Source: Clostridium luticellarii
Lineage (GTDB): Bacteria > Bacillota > Clostridia > Clostridiales > Clostridiaceae
Assembly (NCBI RefSeq): GCF_002995845.1
Contig: NZ_PVXP01000028.1
Location: 1 to 40,205 of the forward strand
Length of the DNA stretch: 40,205 nucleotides
Direction of reading: 5' to 3'
This document shows positions 8,223-17,500 of the stretch, in pieces. Numbering within the stretch: position 1 is the first letter of the stretch; each line of letters starts with the position of its first letter. Under the pieces are notes generated by a model. The model worked only from the letters and a program-made list of their open reading frames with translations, had not been told where the DNA came from and did no database searches. A program made the translations under genes and the position numbers.

Positions 8223-8267
8223 AATAAGCATATTGAGTAATGAATACTCAACATTTTCCCCCCCTAT
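8219..8267 (-). other. Short upstream frame overlapping the folE start
   Basis: On the minus strand a run of seven G (about 8258-8264) is followed by AAAATG, opening an 11-codon frame whose TGA overlaps the folE ATG at 8222 as ATGA. Inside it lies a perfect 7-bp hairpin, TTGAGTA ttcat TACTCAA. This gives folE a ribosome entry point, since no Shine-Dalgarno stands before its own ATGs. A leader cistron for coupling is plausible; a chance frame is possible. Confidence 0.45.
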
Positions 8268-8306
8268 AAATAACCTAAAATAAGTCACAATGTAGTTTCC
8301 AAATGT

Positions 8307-9113
8307 TTATCTTCTCAATATTGCATCCGCCATCATTGCCGCTCTTTTATTTTCTTTCACATCATGAACTCTTACAAAATCACAGTTTTTCATTATACCT
8401 ATCACCGTTGTAGCTACAGTACCCTCCACTCTTTCATCTGTTGGAAGCTTTAATGCATTTCCTATCATGGACTTTCTGGAAGTTCCCAGAAGCACCGGAT
8501 ATCCAAGCTTTGAAACCTGCTCCAGATTATTCATTACATATAAATTTTGCTCATAATCTTTTGCAAAGCCTATACCCGGATCCAGCATTATGTTTTCTGA
8601 ATTCACTCCAGCCTTCAGAGCTATATCTACACTTTCTCTTAAATCATTCAGCAGATCCTCCATTAAATTTTTGTAATCCCTGTTGTCCCTATTGTGCATA
8701 AGGCAGCAGGGAACTCTATACTTAGCCGCCACTTCAGCCATATATGGATCTTTTTTGAAACCCCATACATCGTTTATCAAATCTGCTCCAGCTTTTAAAG
8801 CCTCTTCTGCCACTTTTCCCTTGTACGTATCTACTGAAATAGGTACCTTTATATATTTTTTAAGTGTACCTATTACGGGAATAACCCTCTCAATCTCTTC
8901 ATCCTGCCCTACCGGTACATGACCTGGTCTTGTGGATTCTCCTCCCACATCTATTATGTCTGCACCTTCAGCTTCCATTTTTTCAGCATGCTCTATGGCC
9001 TGCTCCATATTATTAAATTTTCCTCCATCGGAAAAAGAATCCGGTGTAACGTTTAGTATACCCATAATATAGGTTCTTTTACCAATCTCAAAATTTTTTT
9101 TGCCTATTTTCAT
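8307..9113 (-). CDS. folP: Dihydropteroate synthase
   Basis: A 268-aa TIM-barrel enzyme condensing hydroxymethyl-dihydropterin pyrophosphate with p-aminobenzoate; the target of sulfonamides. Diagnostic motifs are MGILNVTPDSFSDGGKF (diphosphate loop 1), DIIDVGGESTRPG (loop 2), the LINDVWGFK strand, IMLDPGIGFAK and the terminal RVHDV. Length is normal and the start has a G-rich site (GGGGATGGGG) upstream. It is the first gene of the folate operon, with the promoter at 9148-9176. No sign of resistance-type insertions is visible. Confidence 0.96.
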   Translation of the reverse strand: MKIGKKNFEIGKRTYIMGILNVTPDSFSDGGKFNNMEQAIEHAEKMEAEGADIIDVGGESTRPGHVPVGQDEEIERVIPVIGTLKKYIKVPISVDTYKGKVAEEALKAGADLINDVWGFKKDPYMAEVAAKYRVPCCLMHNRDNRDYKNLMEDLLNDLRESVDIALKAGVNSENIMLDPGIGFAKDYEQNLYVMNNLEQVSKLGYPVLLGTSRKSMIGNALKLPTDERVEGTVATTVIGIMKNCDFVRVHDVKENKRAAMMADAILRR

Positions 9114-9147
9114 ATCCCCATCCCCTGAATTTTATTTAAACAATTTC

Positions 9148-9176
9148 ATTGTAGCAAAACATTCAAGAATATACAA
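9148..9176 (-). promoter_or_regulatory. Candidate promoter of the folate operon
   Basis: Minus strand TTGTAT (9171-9176), 17-bp spacer, TACAAT (9148-9153). The predicted start leaves about 30 nt before folP. No tetrahydrofolate riboswitch is visible in so short a leader. Confidence 0.5.
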
Positions 9177-9298
9177 ACAATAATTATCCAAAATTAACTG
9201 GAATTAAAGGGAAAAATATATTATTATAATATGTAATTATACACTAAATATCTTAGTAGATGTAATTAATTTTATTATAATTATAGGAGGATAAAAAA

Positions 9299-10399
9299 AT
9301 GACCTACTCAAAAGTCAAATATGATGGATTAAAAAAATTATGTCATATTGTCTTTGAAAAATTCGGCTTTAGCCAAAAAGACAGTAAAACCATTACAGAC
9401 GTACTGCTTTTATCGGATTTATTTGGCATTGAATCCCACGGTATTCAAAGACTGGTGAAATACTACAGTGAAATAAAGCAGGGATTGATAATAGTGGATT
9501 CAATTCCAAAAATTGTGGAGGAAACACCTGTGTCCGCAGTTATAGACGGTCAGGCAGGCATGGGGCAATTAACAGGCAGAAAGGCCATGAGCCTTGCTAT
9601 ACAAAAAGCCAAAGCCTCTGGAATTGGCATGGTTTCCGTAAGGAACTCAAATCATTACGGCATCGCAGGGTACTATGCCAAAATGGCAGAAGAAGCAGGC
9701 CTTATGGGAATTTCCATGACAAATTCGCCCGCTGTAATAGTTCCAACCTTCGGAAAAGATGCCATGCTCGGTACCAATCCTATTGCAATATCCATGCCGG
9801 CTGAACCTTATCCATTTTTAATGGACATGGCCACCAGCGTAGTCACCAGGGGAAAAATTGAAGTTTACAACAAGAAAAAAGAACCACTGCCACTGGGGCT
9901 GGCATTGAATAAAGACGGAGAAGATACTACTGATCCTCATGATATATTGTACAATGTACCTAAAAAACTGGGAGGCGGTTTACTTCCCCTGGGAGGTTCC
10001 AAAGAACTCACTGGCGGGCATAAAGGATACGGATTTGCTCTTGCAGTTGAAATATTCACGGCTGTGTTATCAGGTGGCCTAACAGGGAATTATGTTCATC
10101 TGGATGGCGCCGGTGGATCAGGCACCTGCCACTTTTTATGTGCAGTAGATTACGGTATATTCGGAGATAAAAAATCCATTGAAAATAGACTCTCCAAATA
10201 CTTAGACGAACTGAGAAATTCCAGAAAAGCCAAAGGCGCAGTCAGAATATACACCCATGGTGAAAAAGAAGTGGAATCCTATAATGACAAAATTAAAAAT
10301 GGAATTCCAATAAACGATGCAACCCTTCATGAAATAGATGATATATGCCACTTTTTTCACATAAATTCCAACGACTATATTATTAAAGTTAAGGATTGA
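9299..10399 (+). CDS. Type-2 malate/L-lactate dehydrogenase family oxidoreductase
   Basis: A 366-aa NAD(P)-dependent dehydrogenase of the Ldh_2 family (malate, ureidoglycolate, sulfolactate and related 2-hydroxyacids), which is unrelated in fold to classical LDH. Family marks are FGIESHGIQRLVKY with the conserved His, RNSNHYGIAGYYA, the TNSPAVIVPTFGKDAMLGTNPIA nucleotide region and GGHKGYGFALAVEI. ATG 9299 follows ATAGGAGG. A TATAAT at 9225-9230 may be its -10. It stands alone, so the substrate cannot be told from context; malate or lactate is a guess by family frequency. Confidence 0.85.
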   Translation: MTYSKVKYDGLKKLCHIVFEKFGFSQKDSKTITDVLLLSDLFGIESHGIQRLVKYYSEIKQGLIIVDSIPKIVEETPVSAVIDGQAGMGQLTGRKAMSLAIQKAKASGIGMVSVRNSNHYGIAGYYAKMAEEAGLMGISMTNSPAVIVPTFGKDAMLGTNPIAISMPAEPYPFLMDMATSVVTRGKIEVYNKKKEPLPLGLALNKDGEDTTDPHDILYNVPKKLGGGLLPLGGSKELTGGHKGYGFALAVEIFTAVLSGGLTGNYVHLDGAGGSGTCHFLCAVDYGIFGDKKSIENRLSKYLDELRNSRKAKGAVRIYTHGEKEVESYNDKIKNGIPINDATLHEIDDICHFFHINSNDYIIKVKD

Positions 10400-10459
10400 T
10401 CATTAAACTTTCCCGTCAATTATGATCTGCTTTAAAATGTTTCAAGAGGAGGTGATAAT

Positions 10460-10996
10460 GTGATCAGAATAGGGAATAAAGAAATTTTAATCAAAAAAGG
10501 TGACATAACCAAGGAACAGAGCGATGCCATAGTGAATCCGGCGAACAGTTCCCTAAGCCATGGAGGCGGGGCCGCTCTGGCTATAGTAAGGGCAGGTGGA
10601 ATTGAAATACAAAAAGACAGCGATGAGCTCATAAAAAAAATAGGTACTTTACCTGTGGGAAAGGCTGTTATAACGTACGGTCATAATTTAAAGGCCAAGT
10701 TTATAATACACACTGTAGGCCCCATAATGGGTGAGGGAAATGAGGAAAAAAAATTGGAAAAAGCTGTATCCAGTGTACTCAACCTGGCAGAATATTATAA
10801 TTTATCTTCTATATCAATGCCTGCCATAAGTTCCGGAGTATTTAGATTTCCAAAACAAAAATGTGCGGAAATACTTCTCAGAACTTCAGTAGAATTTTTA
10901 AAAAGGAATGATGTGGATTTAAAAACAATTATAATGTGTAATTACGATGGCAATACCACAAACATATTTCTTCAGGAAGAGAAAAAATACATTTAA
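10460..10996 (+). CDS. Macro-domain protein (ADP-ribose / O-acetyl-ADP-ribose binding)
   Basis: A 178-aa single macro domain. GDITKEQSDAIVNPANSSLSHGGGAALAI is the ligand-binding signature (Asn of VNPAN, then GGG), and IIHTVGP and AISSGVFRFP form the second loop. Such proteins remove ADP-ribose from proteins or hydrolyse O-acetyl-ADP-ribose. The start is GTG 10460, because the nearby ATG is followed by a stop; AGAGGAGGTGA at 10445-10455 gives a strong site. Possibly co-transcribed with the preceding dehydrogenase, 60 bp away. No ADP-ribosyltransferase is nearby. Confidence 0.9.
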   Translation: MIRIGNKEILIKKGDITKEQSDAIVNPANSSLSHGGGAALAIVRAGGIEIQKDSDELIKKIGTLPVGKAVITYGHNLKAKFIIHTVGPIMGEGNEEKKLEKAVSSVLNLAEYYNLSSISMPAISSGVFRFPKQKCAEILLRTSVEFLKRNDVDLKTIIMCNYDGNTTNIFLQEEKKYI

Positions 10997-11041
10997 AAAG
11001 TACCAGATTAGCACTTCAAAAATGCTTTAATCTGGTACTTT
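10997..11041. terminator. Bidirectional terminator
   Basis: A perfect 14-bp stem, AAAGTACCAGATTA (10997-11010) with TAATCTGGTACTTT (11028-11041), between the macro-domain gene and the convergent YopX gene. A/T runs on both flanks suit both directions. Confidence 0.85.
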
Positions 11042-11058
11042 AGCATAATATAAAATTT

Positions 11059-11421
11059 TTAATTCTGAAATATATTTCCCAGGACTTCTACATTTCCATT
11101 AAGCATTTGAATGTACAAATATTCATTTTCCACATAAAAACCGTACAATTCTGTAGCTTCACTGATCTCCCCACACTCACCTATTAATTTATCGAAGGAA
11201 TATCTGCCAAATTTTACAGAAAGTTTCAGTGAGCTCTCTTCCTGATTTATTCCGATAATATCTCCCTCATAGATGTCTTTTCCATTTCTATCCTGCAGCC
11301 CTGTGAACTCTGTAGTTATGAATCTTCCTTCCTCTTCCGATGCATTTTCCAGATAAGGATTTTCACTTATATAAAAATAATTATTTTTATTATCCCAAAT
11401 TCTGAATTTAAATTTTCTCAT
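11059..11421 (-). CDS. YopX-family (phage-type) protein
   Basis: A 120-aa protein. It begins MRKFKFRIWDNK and has FTGLQDRNGKDIYEGDII in the middle, the hallmark of the YopX family found in Bacillus and clostridial phages (function unknown). The C-terminus follows the family pattern of a glycine/tyrosine-rich strand and LGNIF. ATG 11421 has AAGGGG about 12 nt upstream. It lies 18 bp after the chemoreceptor stop on the same strand and ends at the bidirectional terminator, so it seems co-transcribed. No other phage gene is near; it is a stray or domesticated prophage gene. Confidence 0.8.
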   Translation of the reverse strand: MRKFKFRIWDNKNNYFYISENPYLENASEEEGRFITTEFTGLQDRNGKDIYEGDIIGINQEESSLKLSVKFGRYSFDKLIGECGEISEATELYGFYVENEYLYIQMLNGNVEVLGNIFQN

Positions 11422-11439
11422 ATAAATACTGCTTCCCCT

Positions 11440-13155
11440 TTATATTTTAAATTTATTCACCATAGCTGTGAGTTTCTCAGCAAATTCTGCCTGACTTTGA
11501 GAAGATTTAGTTATATCTTCAATTGCCTTAGTTACTTCATTTACACTGCTCAGTATTTCCTGGGAACCTGCTGCCGATTCCTCTGCTGTAGCTGCTGCAT
11601 TTTGAATAGTGCTATTTAATTTATCCACTATAATTTTCATCTGTTTTGAGGAATTATCTATTTGCTTTGACATATCACTTATAAATTCAGCATCTTTTTC
11701 ATACTGAATTCCTGTATCCATGAGAAGCTTATAATTAGGTGAAACTATATTCGCTATATAGTCCAGTACTTCTCTCCCGCTCTGGGATAGATTCTGAAAT
11801 GCACTTTCCACTGATAATACCATTTTATTTATATTTTCAACTGCACTGGAAGATTGTTCTGCCAATTTTCTGACTTCCTCGGCCACCACTGCAAATCCCT
11901 TCCCCTGCTCTCCTGCCCTGGCAGCTTCAATAGCCGCATTTAATGCGAGAAGGTTTGTTTGTTCTGCTATATCTCCAATGGAGGCTGCCATAATTTTAAC
12001 CTCTGAAACAACTTTCCCATCTTCAATGGCCTTCACAATATTCTTTTCCTTTTCGTCATATATCTTTTTGCCTTCTTCTATACTATCTGAAGCTTTTTCC
12101 TTTATTTCCTCTGCTCTTTTCTTTATGTCCATGGAGGATCTGGTAGCCTCGTCGGCTTTACTCGAAAGCTCGTTGGTATTTGATTCCATGTCTCGTGACG
12201 AAATACTTATTTCTTCTGTAATATTGCTCAAATTCTGAGCCCCTTTTGATATCTGCTCCGTGGACTCATTTACAGAAGCCATCATGGAGGATATCTCCTG
12301 AGTAGTGGCAGAAAGTTCTTCACTGGAAGCACTCATATCCTCAGTACCCTGTGATATTTCTTTTACAAGTTCTTTTATGTTGCTGCTGGCATCATTCAGT
12401 TCCCGTGCCAGTATTCCTATTTCATCCTTATTTGATACTTTTACAGACCTGCCCAATTCACCTTTGCTCAGTGAATTTGCAAAGGACAGAATTTTTTCAA
12501 CTTCTCTTGAAATTCCCGAAGCAATACGGTTTCCTAAAAACAGTGCTGCCAAAAATCCCAGGAGAGTTACAATAATTATCATGTAAAGGGAATTCCTGTA
12601 TATGAAATTGCTGTTTGCATTGTTGCGATACGCTTTTTCCTGACTGATTTTGGATAATTGTTCAGCTGTAGCAGTCAGCTTTTCCCTGTAAGATGCAGCC
12701 TTCATATTCAATGCATATGCTTCATCATATTTTCCCTGTTCCATCAAATTCAATATGCTGTTGCATATATCTCTCCAGTCCTTCAGCTGTGAATCCAGTT
12801 GTGCAAGCAACTTTTTCTCTTCTGAACTCAAAAAACTGGATTTTTTATAGGAAGTCAATATACTGTCATTTTCTTTTTGATAGGCAGCTGCAGTTTTTGC
12901 TACCTCCTGAAGCTTACTTTTATCTCTGCTTTCCACAAAATTTATTATGTCCAGCCTGAGGTGCAATGTATTTGCATCAAATTTAGACAGATTCTCAAGA
13001 GTTTTCATATCCTGATTGTACAAAAGGTTGGAGGATGAAATTATCCTTCCCATATTTACTCCGCCAATTATACCAACTACAACGATAAACAGCGCTATAA
13101 AAGAAAATCCTATCAATTGCCTTTGTTTTAATTTTAAATTACTGAACCATTTCAT
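11440..13155 (-). CDS. Methyl-accepting chemotaxis protein
   Basis: A 571-aa membrane chemoreceptor. TM1 is at about 13-34; an extracytoplasmic four-helix-bundle sensor of the 4HB_MCP type runs about 35-183; TM2 is at about 185-206; HAMP follows at about 207-260, then a long coiled-coil signalling domain. Its hairpin tip carries the invariant [20 protein letters not shown] segment and the following [16 protein letters not shown] 13155 has GGGAGGAAA upstream. It should relay ligand signals to CheA/CheW, which are not in the window. The ligand is unknown. Confidence 0.95.
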   Translation of the reverse strand: MKWFSNLKLKQRQLIGFSFIALFIVVVGIIGGVNMGRIISSSNLLYNQDMKTLENLSKFDANTLHLRLDIINFVESRDKSKLQEVAKTAAAYQKENDSILTSYKKSSFLSSEEKKLLAQLDSQLKDWRDICNSILNLMEQGKYDEAYALNMKAASYREKLTATAEQLSKISQEKAYRNNANSNFIYRNSLYMIIIVTLLGFLAALFLGNRIASGISREVEKILSFANSLSKGELGRSVKVSNKDEIGILARELNDASSNIKELVKEISQGTEDMSASSEELSATTQEISSMMASVNESTEQISKGAQNLSNITEEISISSRDMESNTNELSSKADEATRSSMDIKKRAEEIKEKASDSIEEGKKIYDEKEKNIVKAIEDGKVVSEVKIMAASIGDIAEQTNLLALNAAIEAARAGEQGKGFAVVAEEVRKLAEQSSSAVENINKMVLSVESAFQNLSQSGREVLDYIANIVSPNYKLLMDTGIQYEKDAEFISDMSKQIDNSSKQMKIIVDKLNSTIQNAAATAEESAAGSQEILSSVNEVTKAIEDITKSSQSQAEFAEKLTAMVNKFKI

Positions 13156-13230
13156 ATGTATTTCCTCCCAGCTGATATTTTACTGTACCTCTTAATATTA
13201 ATTGACATTAATTACTAATTAACAATTAAT

Positions 13231-13259
13231 ATTATATCATATGCTGGATATAAATACAA
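13231..13259 (-). promoter_or_regulatory. Promoter of the chemoreceptor gene
   Basis: Minus strand TTGTAT (13254-13259), 17-bp spacer, extended -10 TGATATAAT with TATAAT at 13231-13236. It leaves a ~70-nt leader. It looks sigma-A, not sigma-D, despite the chemotaxis gene. Confidence 0.6.
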
Positions 13260-13409
13260 TTATAGATTACCATATTTCCCGAATATTCGCCAATATTTTT
13301 ACTGCATTCATTCACAAAAATCTTGAAGATAGAAAATTGTCCTTCATAGTACTGCCACATCTACACTCTCCCATTATTATCTTTAAGACAGCTTACTTTT
13401 TTTTCAAAA

Positions 13410-14372
13410 TCATTTCACCAATTTTGCAGCTCTCATTGTCTTCAAAATATTTTCTGCACTGGCTTTCAGTTTCGCAATCTCATCTTCCAGAAGAGGCACT
13501 TCAATTCTCTTCTCCACTCCATTTTCGGTTATAATACATGGAAGGCTCAATGCCACATCATTTAAACCATATTCTCCCTCTAGAGTAGTTGAAACAGGCA
13601 TTATACTGTGCTCATCCATCAAAACCGCCTTGGCAAGTCTGCAGGCTGCCATGGCAATTCCTGCACTAGTAAACCCTTTGAGATGAAGTACATCATAAGC
13701 TACATCCACCACTTTGGAAGCTATCTTTTCACGATCCAGCGGCTCTTCCGGTTTAAAATACTCATCCAGTCTATTACAGGGAACTCCCCCTATATTTAAA
13801 AGACTCCATGTCGGGAAAGCTGAATTGCCATGTTCTCCAAGCATATATCCATGCACATTTTTTGGATCCACATTGTACTTGTTGGCAATTATTCTTCTAA
13901 AACGTGAGGAATCAAGACTGGTTCCTGTACCGAATATTTTATTTTTGGGATATCCAAAATAATTTTCAGCATAATACACCATGGTATCCAGCGGATTGGT
14001 TATTATTATAATCACCGCATCTTTTGTATACTTGGTTATAGAAGACATTACATCCTTCATAACTTCAACATTTCTCTCGGCCAGAACTGTTCTGTCAGAC
14101 TTTTCATCCGGCATTATACTCGGTCCTGCAGCTATTATAATAACCTTGGCATCACTGCACTGTTCATAACCTCCAGAATGTATTTTTACATTGGGACTAT
14201 AAGTAAAGGGTGTTGTGTGGGTGGAATCCAATGCTTCCCCTGCGGCTTTCTCCTTGATTTTATCGATGGTTACAATTTCGGATATTAAATTAAGTGACAG
14301 TGCACAATTTAATACTGCAGAACCTACATGTCCTGTTCCTACTATTATCAGTTTATTTTTCGTTGCCTTCAT
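13410..14372 (-). CDS. L-2-hydroxyacid dehydrogenase of the LDH family, HicDH-like
   Basis: A 320-aa NAD-dependent dehydrogenase. GTGHVGSAVLN is the Rossmann glycine motif and Asp37 in TIDK should bind NAD. ITNPLD, GTGTSLDSSRFRR and GEHGNSAF (catalytic His181) complete the LDH signature. The substrate loop is atypical: AAGPSIMPDEKSDR (81-94) is longer than the AGxxQKPGETR loop of true L-lactate dehydrogenases and lacks the specificity Gln, while GEHGNS and KGFTSAGIA resemble L-2-hydroxyisocaproate dehydrogenase of lactobacilli. It may reduce branched or bulky 2-oxoacids rather than, or besides, pyruvate. AAGGGGG precedes ATG 14372. It is divergent from the three-gene operon that contains another LDH-fold protein. 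Confidence 0.85.
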   Translation of the reverse strand: MKATKNKLIIVGTGHVGSAVLNCALSLNLISEIVTIDKIKEKAAGEALDSTHTTPFTYSPNVKIHSGGYEQCSDAKVIIIAAGPSIMPDEKSDRTVLAERNVEVMKDVMSSITKYTKDAVIIIITNPLDTMVYYAENYFGYPKNKIFGTGTSLDSSRFRRIIANKYNVDPKNVHGYMLGEHGNSAFPTWSLLNIGGVPCNRLDEYFKPEEPLDREKIASKVVDVAYDVLHLKGFTSAGIAMAACRLAKAVLMDEHSIMPVSTTLEGEYGLNDVALSLPCIITENGVEKRIEVPLLEDEIAKLKASAENILKTMRAAKLVK

Positions 14373-14426
14373 TGTATTATTACCCCCTTGTATAATATAA
14401 TTTAAGATATCAAATTATTATTACTG

Positions 14427-14456
14427 ATTATATCACAAATATTTATAATCATGTAA
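14427..14456 (-). promoter_or_regulatory. Promoter of the HicDH-like gene
   Basis: Minus strand TTACAT (14451-14456), 18-bp spacer, TATAAT (14427-14432) with an upstream TG (extended -10). The sequence also holds TATTAT closer to the gene as an alternative. Confidence 0.5.
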
Positions 14457-14478
14457 TATTTAGGTTAATACTTTTCTT

Positions 14479-14507
14479 TTGAAAAAAATTTATGAAAAGT
14501 ATATAAT
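14479..14507 (+). promoter_or_regulatory. Promoter of the three-gene operon
   Basis: TTGAAA (14479-14484), 17-bp spacer, TATAAT (14502-14507); GGAGGT at 14527-14532 then serves ATG 14538. It lies back to back with the HicDH-like promoter, only 22 bp from its -35. Confidence 0.75.
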
Positions 14508-14537
14508 TTCTGTAAAGAGTATATTTGGAGGTAATCT

Positions 14538-17500
14538 ATGAGTCCCATATCTTATACCGAAAGTTACAACAGAATATTTAGGAAAATTACAAATGCAAAA
14601 TGGCTCAAAAAGTACAGTATAAATAAACATCCAATAGACAAGGGTATAAAAAGCAGTAAATTCAAGGATGTCCTCAAAACTCAAATTATAAATAATGATT
14701 TTTCCGCTAAAACTACCTTGACACTGTGCCAGCCTATGATGGAAGCGCTTTTAGTGCACAGAACCCCGGATAATCTGCTCATGTACATATATCAATATAT
14801 TCTCCGTAAAAATTTCCCGGAAAATGTGACAATAGAGATCCTTCCACAGATGACTGCTCCTTGTGAATTGTATCTGGCCGTATTCGGAATACTATGTGAA
14901 ATACAAAAAAATTCTCAGGACGGTACCTGGGAAAGCTGTTATCCACTGAGATTTTTAACTTCAAAAGAGGAATCACAATTAGAGCACCCGGAGGAGTACA
15001 ATATCTTTATAAAATCATTTTTATCACAAAATACCTACGAGATGATGAAGCTAAATGGAGAGTTGACCGGTTTTACTACACTGGAACACGTATGCGGCGT
15101 ACATTACCTATCACTTTATATGGCAAGACAGTTAAAAAGCATAGACATTCCAGTGGATTTGGGGAGAGTATCCGGTGCAGCAGCAGGACATGATATAGGA
15201 AAATACGGCTGCAGATATGAAGAATCCAGAAGAGTTCCCAATTTGCATTATTATTATACGGATCAATGGTTTAAAAGATGCGGGATAAACTACATAAGAA
15301 ATGTAGCCATAAATCACTCCGTGTGGGATTTGGAACTGGAGAATCTTTCCCTGGAATCTCTGCTTCTCATATATTCCGACTTCAGAGTAAAAAACGAATA
15401 CAAAAATGGTAAAACATATATGAAGCTGTTTTCCCTGACCGAATCCTTTTACGTGATTTTAAACAAGCTGGAAAATATGAATCCACAAAAAAGCAAGAGG
15501 TATAAAAAGGTCTATGCAAAATTAAGGGACTTTGAAAATTTTCTACTGGATATAGGAATAGATATAAATCCAAAACAGACCTTCAGCCCTGTTAAACAAA
15601 AAACTAAAAATTATACTTTGCTTCAGGGAAATGAAATAGTTCAAAATCTGAAATACCTATCCATAAATCACAACATAAATCTCATGTATCAGCTGAGAGA
15701 TGAATATTCCCTGGATGCCATACTTGAAATGGCCAGAAGCGAGAACGATTGGAAGGTTCTTCGGGAATACATAGGAATATTTCAGGAATACTCAACTTAT
15801 CTCACACAGAAACAAAAACTTCAAACATTAAAATTTTTATATGAAAACTTGATTCACCCTGAAGACGATATAAGAAGACGTTGTGCTGAACTAATTGGAA
15901 ATCTCATAGCCACTTTTGATGAAGATTACAGAAAAGCACTGCCCCGTGACGTAAAAATTCCGCCTCCAATTACATCCAGTATAAGTCTTCTTAAGGAATA
16001 TTTAGAAATTATGCTGTCACCCAGCCACAAGGTGATTTCCTCCAATAAACTCAATATAGGGTACAGCATAAGCATTATGGTAAATTCTCTCTTTGAAAAC
16101 TGTAAAAAATCACTGATTGTAAAATATATTGATGTATTGATGGAATTCTATAAAGATGAAAAGCATAGAGATATATCTTATGAAATTTTTCTGATTGAAA
16201 CTTCCAAACATATACCCTGTGATTATCTTTCCGGGGAAAATGAGGAAATTTTATTTTCCTATATATTCTCCAGGCTAAAGAACAGAAACATCACAATAAG
16301 GATAGAAATACTGGAAGCAGTATTGGCATTTTCAGATAAATTTCTGCAGAAACGAAATTTTTTGAAAAAAATAAAGAATTATTTTAATTCTATAACCACC
16401 AGAAGCAAAATTGCAGCGGAAAACTTCCTCTTGTTCAAAATAAACAAAAAACTTAACCTGGCCGATGTGGATATATTTGAATATTACTGTAACCTGAGCC
16501 CCAAGGTGGTAACAGATATATTTTTAAGCAATCTCAAAACCGCCACAGGCTGGATAAAGAAAAAAAATCAGGTGGAGCTGCTTTTGCATTATGCTCTCTC
16601 CAATCCTCAAACCACAGGCATCCACACAGCTATACACTTTTGCAATCTATTAAAGGTAAGCGCCCTGGAAAGCGTTAGAAACACAGCAGGATCTGCCATA
16701 TTAAAGATCATGCCCTATCTTTCACTAGCTGAAAGAAATGAAGTTGCAGTGGAGCTCTTGAGGGCCCTGGAAATAGAGGGAAACAGATTTACAGAATACA
16801 TACCAAGATACACAGGACAGGCAGCCTTATGGCTTCAGCCAAAGGAGCTGGATGAATTCATAGACGACTCAATATACAAGGTAAAAACTTCAAATTCAAA
16901 TTTGAAATCTCTAATACTTAAAACCATTGGAATTATCATAGCCCATTACTGGGTTTATAAAGATCGTTTCGAAGAAACTGAAACGCTGTACTTAAAAAGA
17001 TTAAATAAAATGCTGGGCATATTGTTAAACGGCCTGGTGGATTGCAGTTCTCAGGTCAAGCAAGCTGCCTTCAGCGTCATAGGCAGGGAAATTTTTGGCT
17101 GCGCCTCCATGGATTTAACAAAAAAAGAACTTATATTTAAACTCATAGCTAAAAAAGTTCTTACACTGATCACACATAATGAAAATCAGGAAATACTTTT
17201 TTTAACCAGAGCTGCCAGTTTGAATCATATATACAGATTTATATCGGATTTCAACTTTTTTTATGGTGACATAGACATACCCGTGCCTTCCAAGGTGGCT
17301 TTTTTCCCTGGAACCTTTGATCCTTTTTCCCTCAGCCACAAGGAAATAGCGAAATCCATCCGTGATCTGGGTTTTGAAGTATACCTGGCTGTAGATGAAT
17401 TTTCCTGGTCCAAAAAAACTCTGCCCAATCTTTTAAGAAGAAATTTGGTCACTATGTCAGTAGCCAGCGAATTGGGCATATATGTTTATCCGGATATGTA

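Noticed and set aside
9114-9147. Tetrahydrofolate riboswitch before folP
   Set aside because: The leader is only about 30 nt after the predicted start and contains none of the conserved elements.
11421-11440. Prophage around the YopX gene
   Set aside because: No capsid, terminase, integrase or lysis genes are nearby; the neighbours are a chemoreceptor and metabolic genes.
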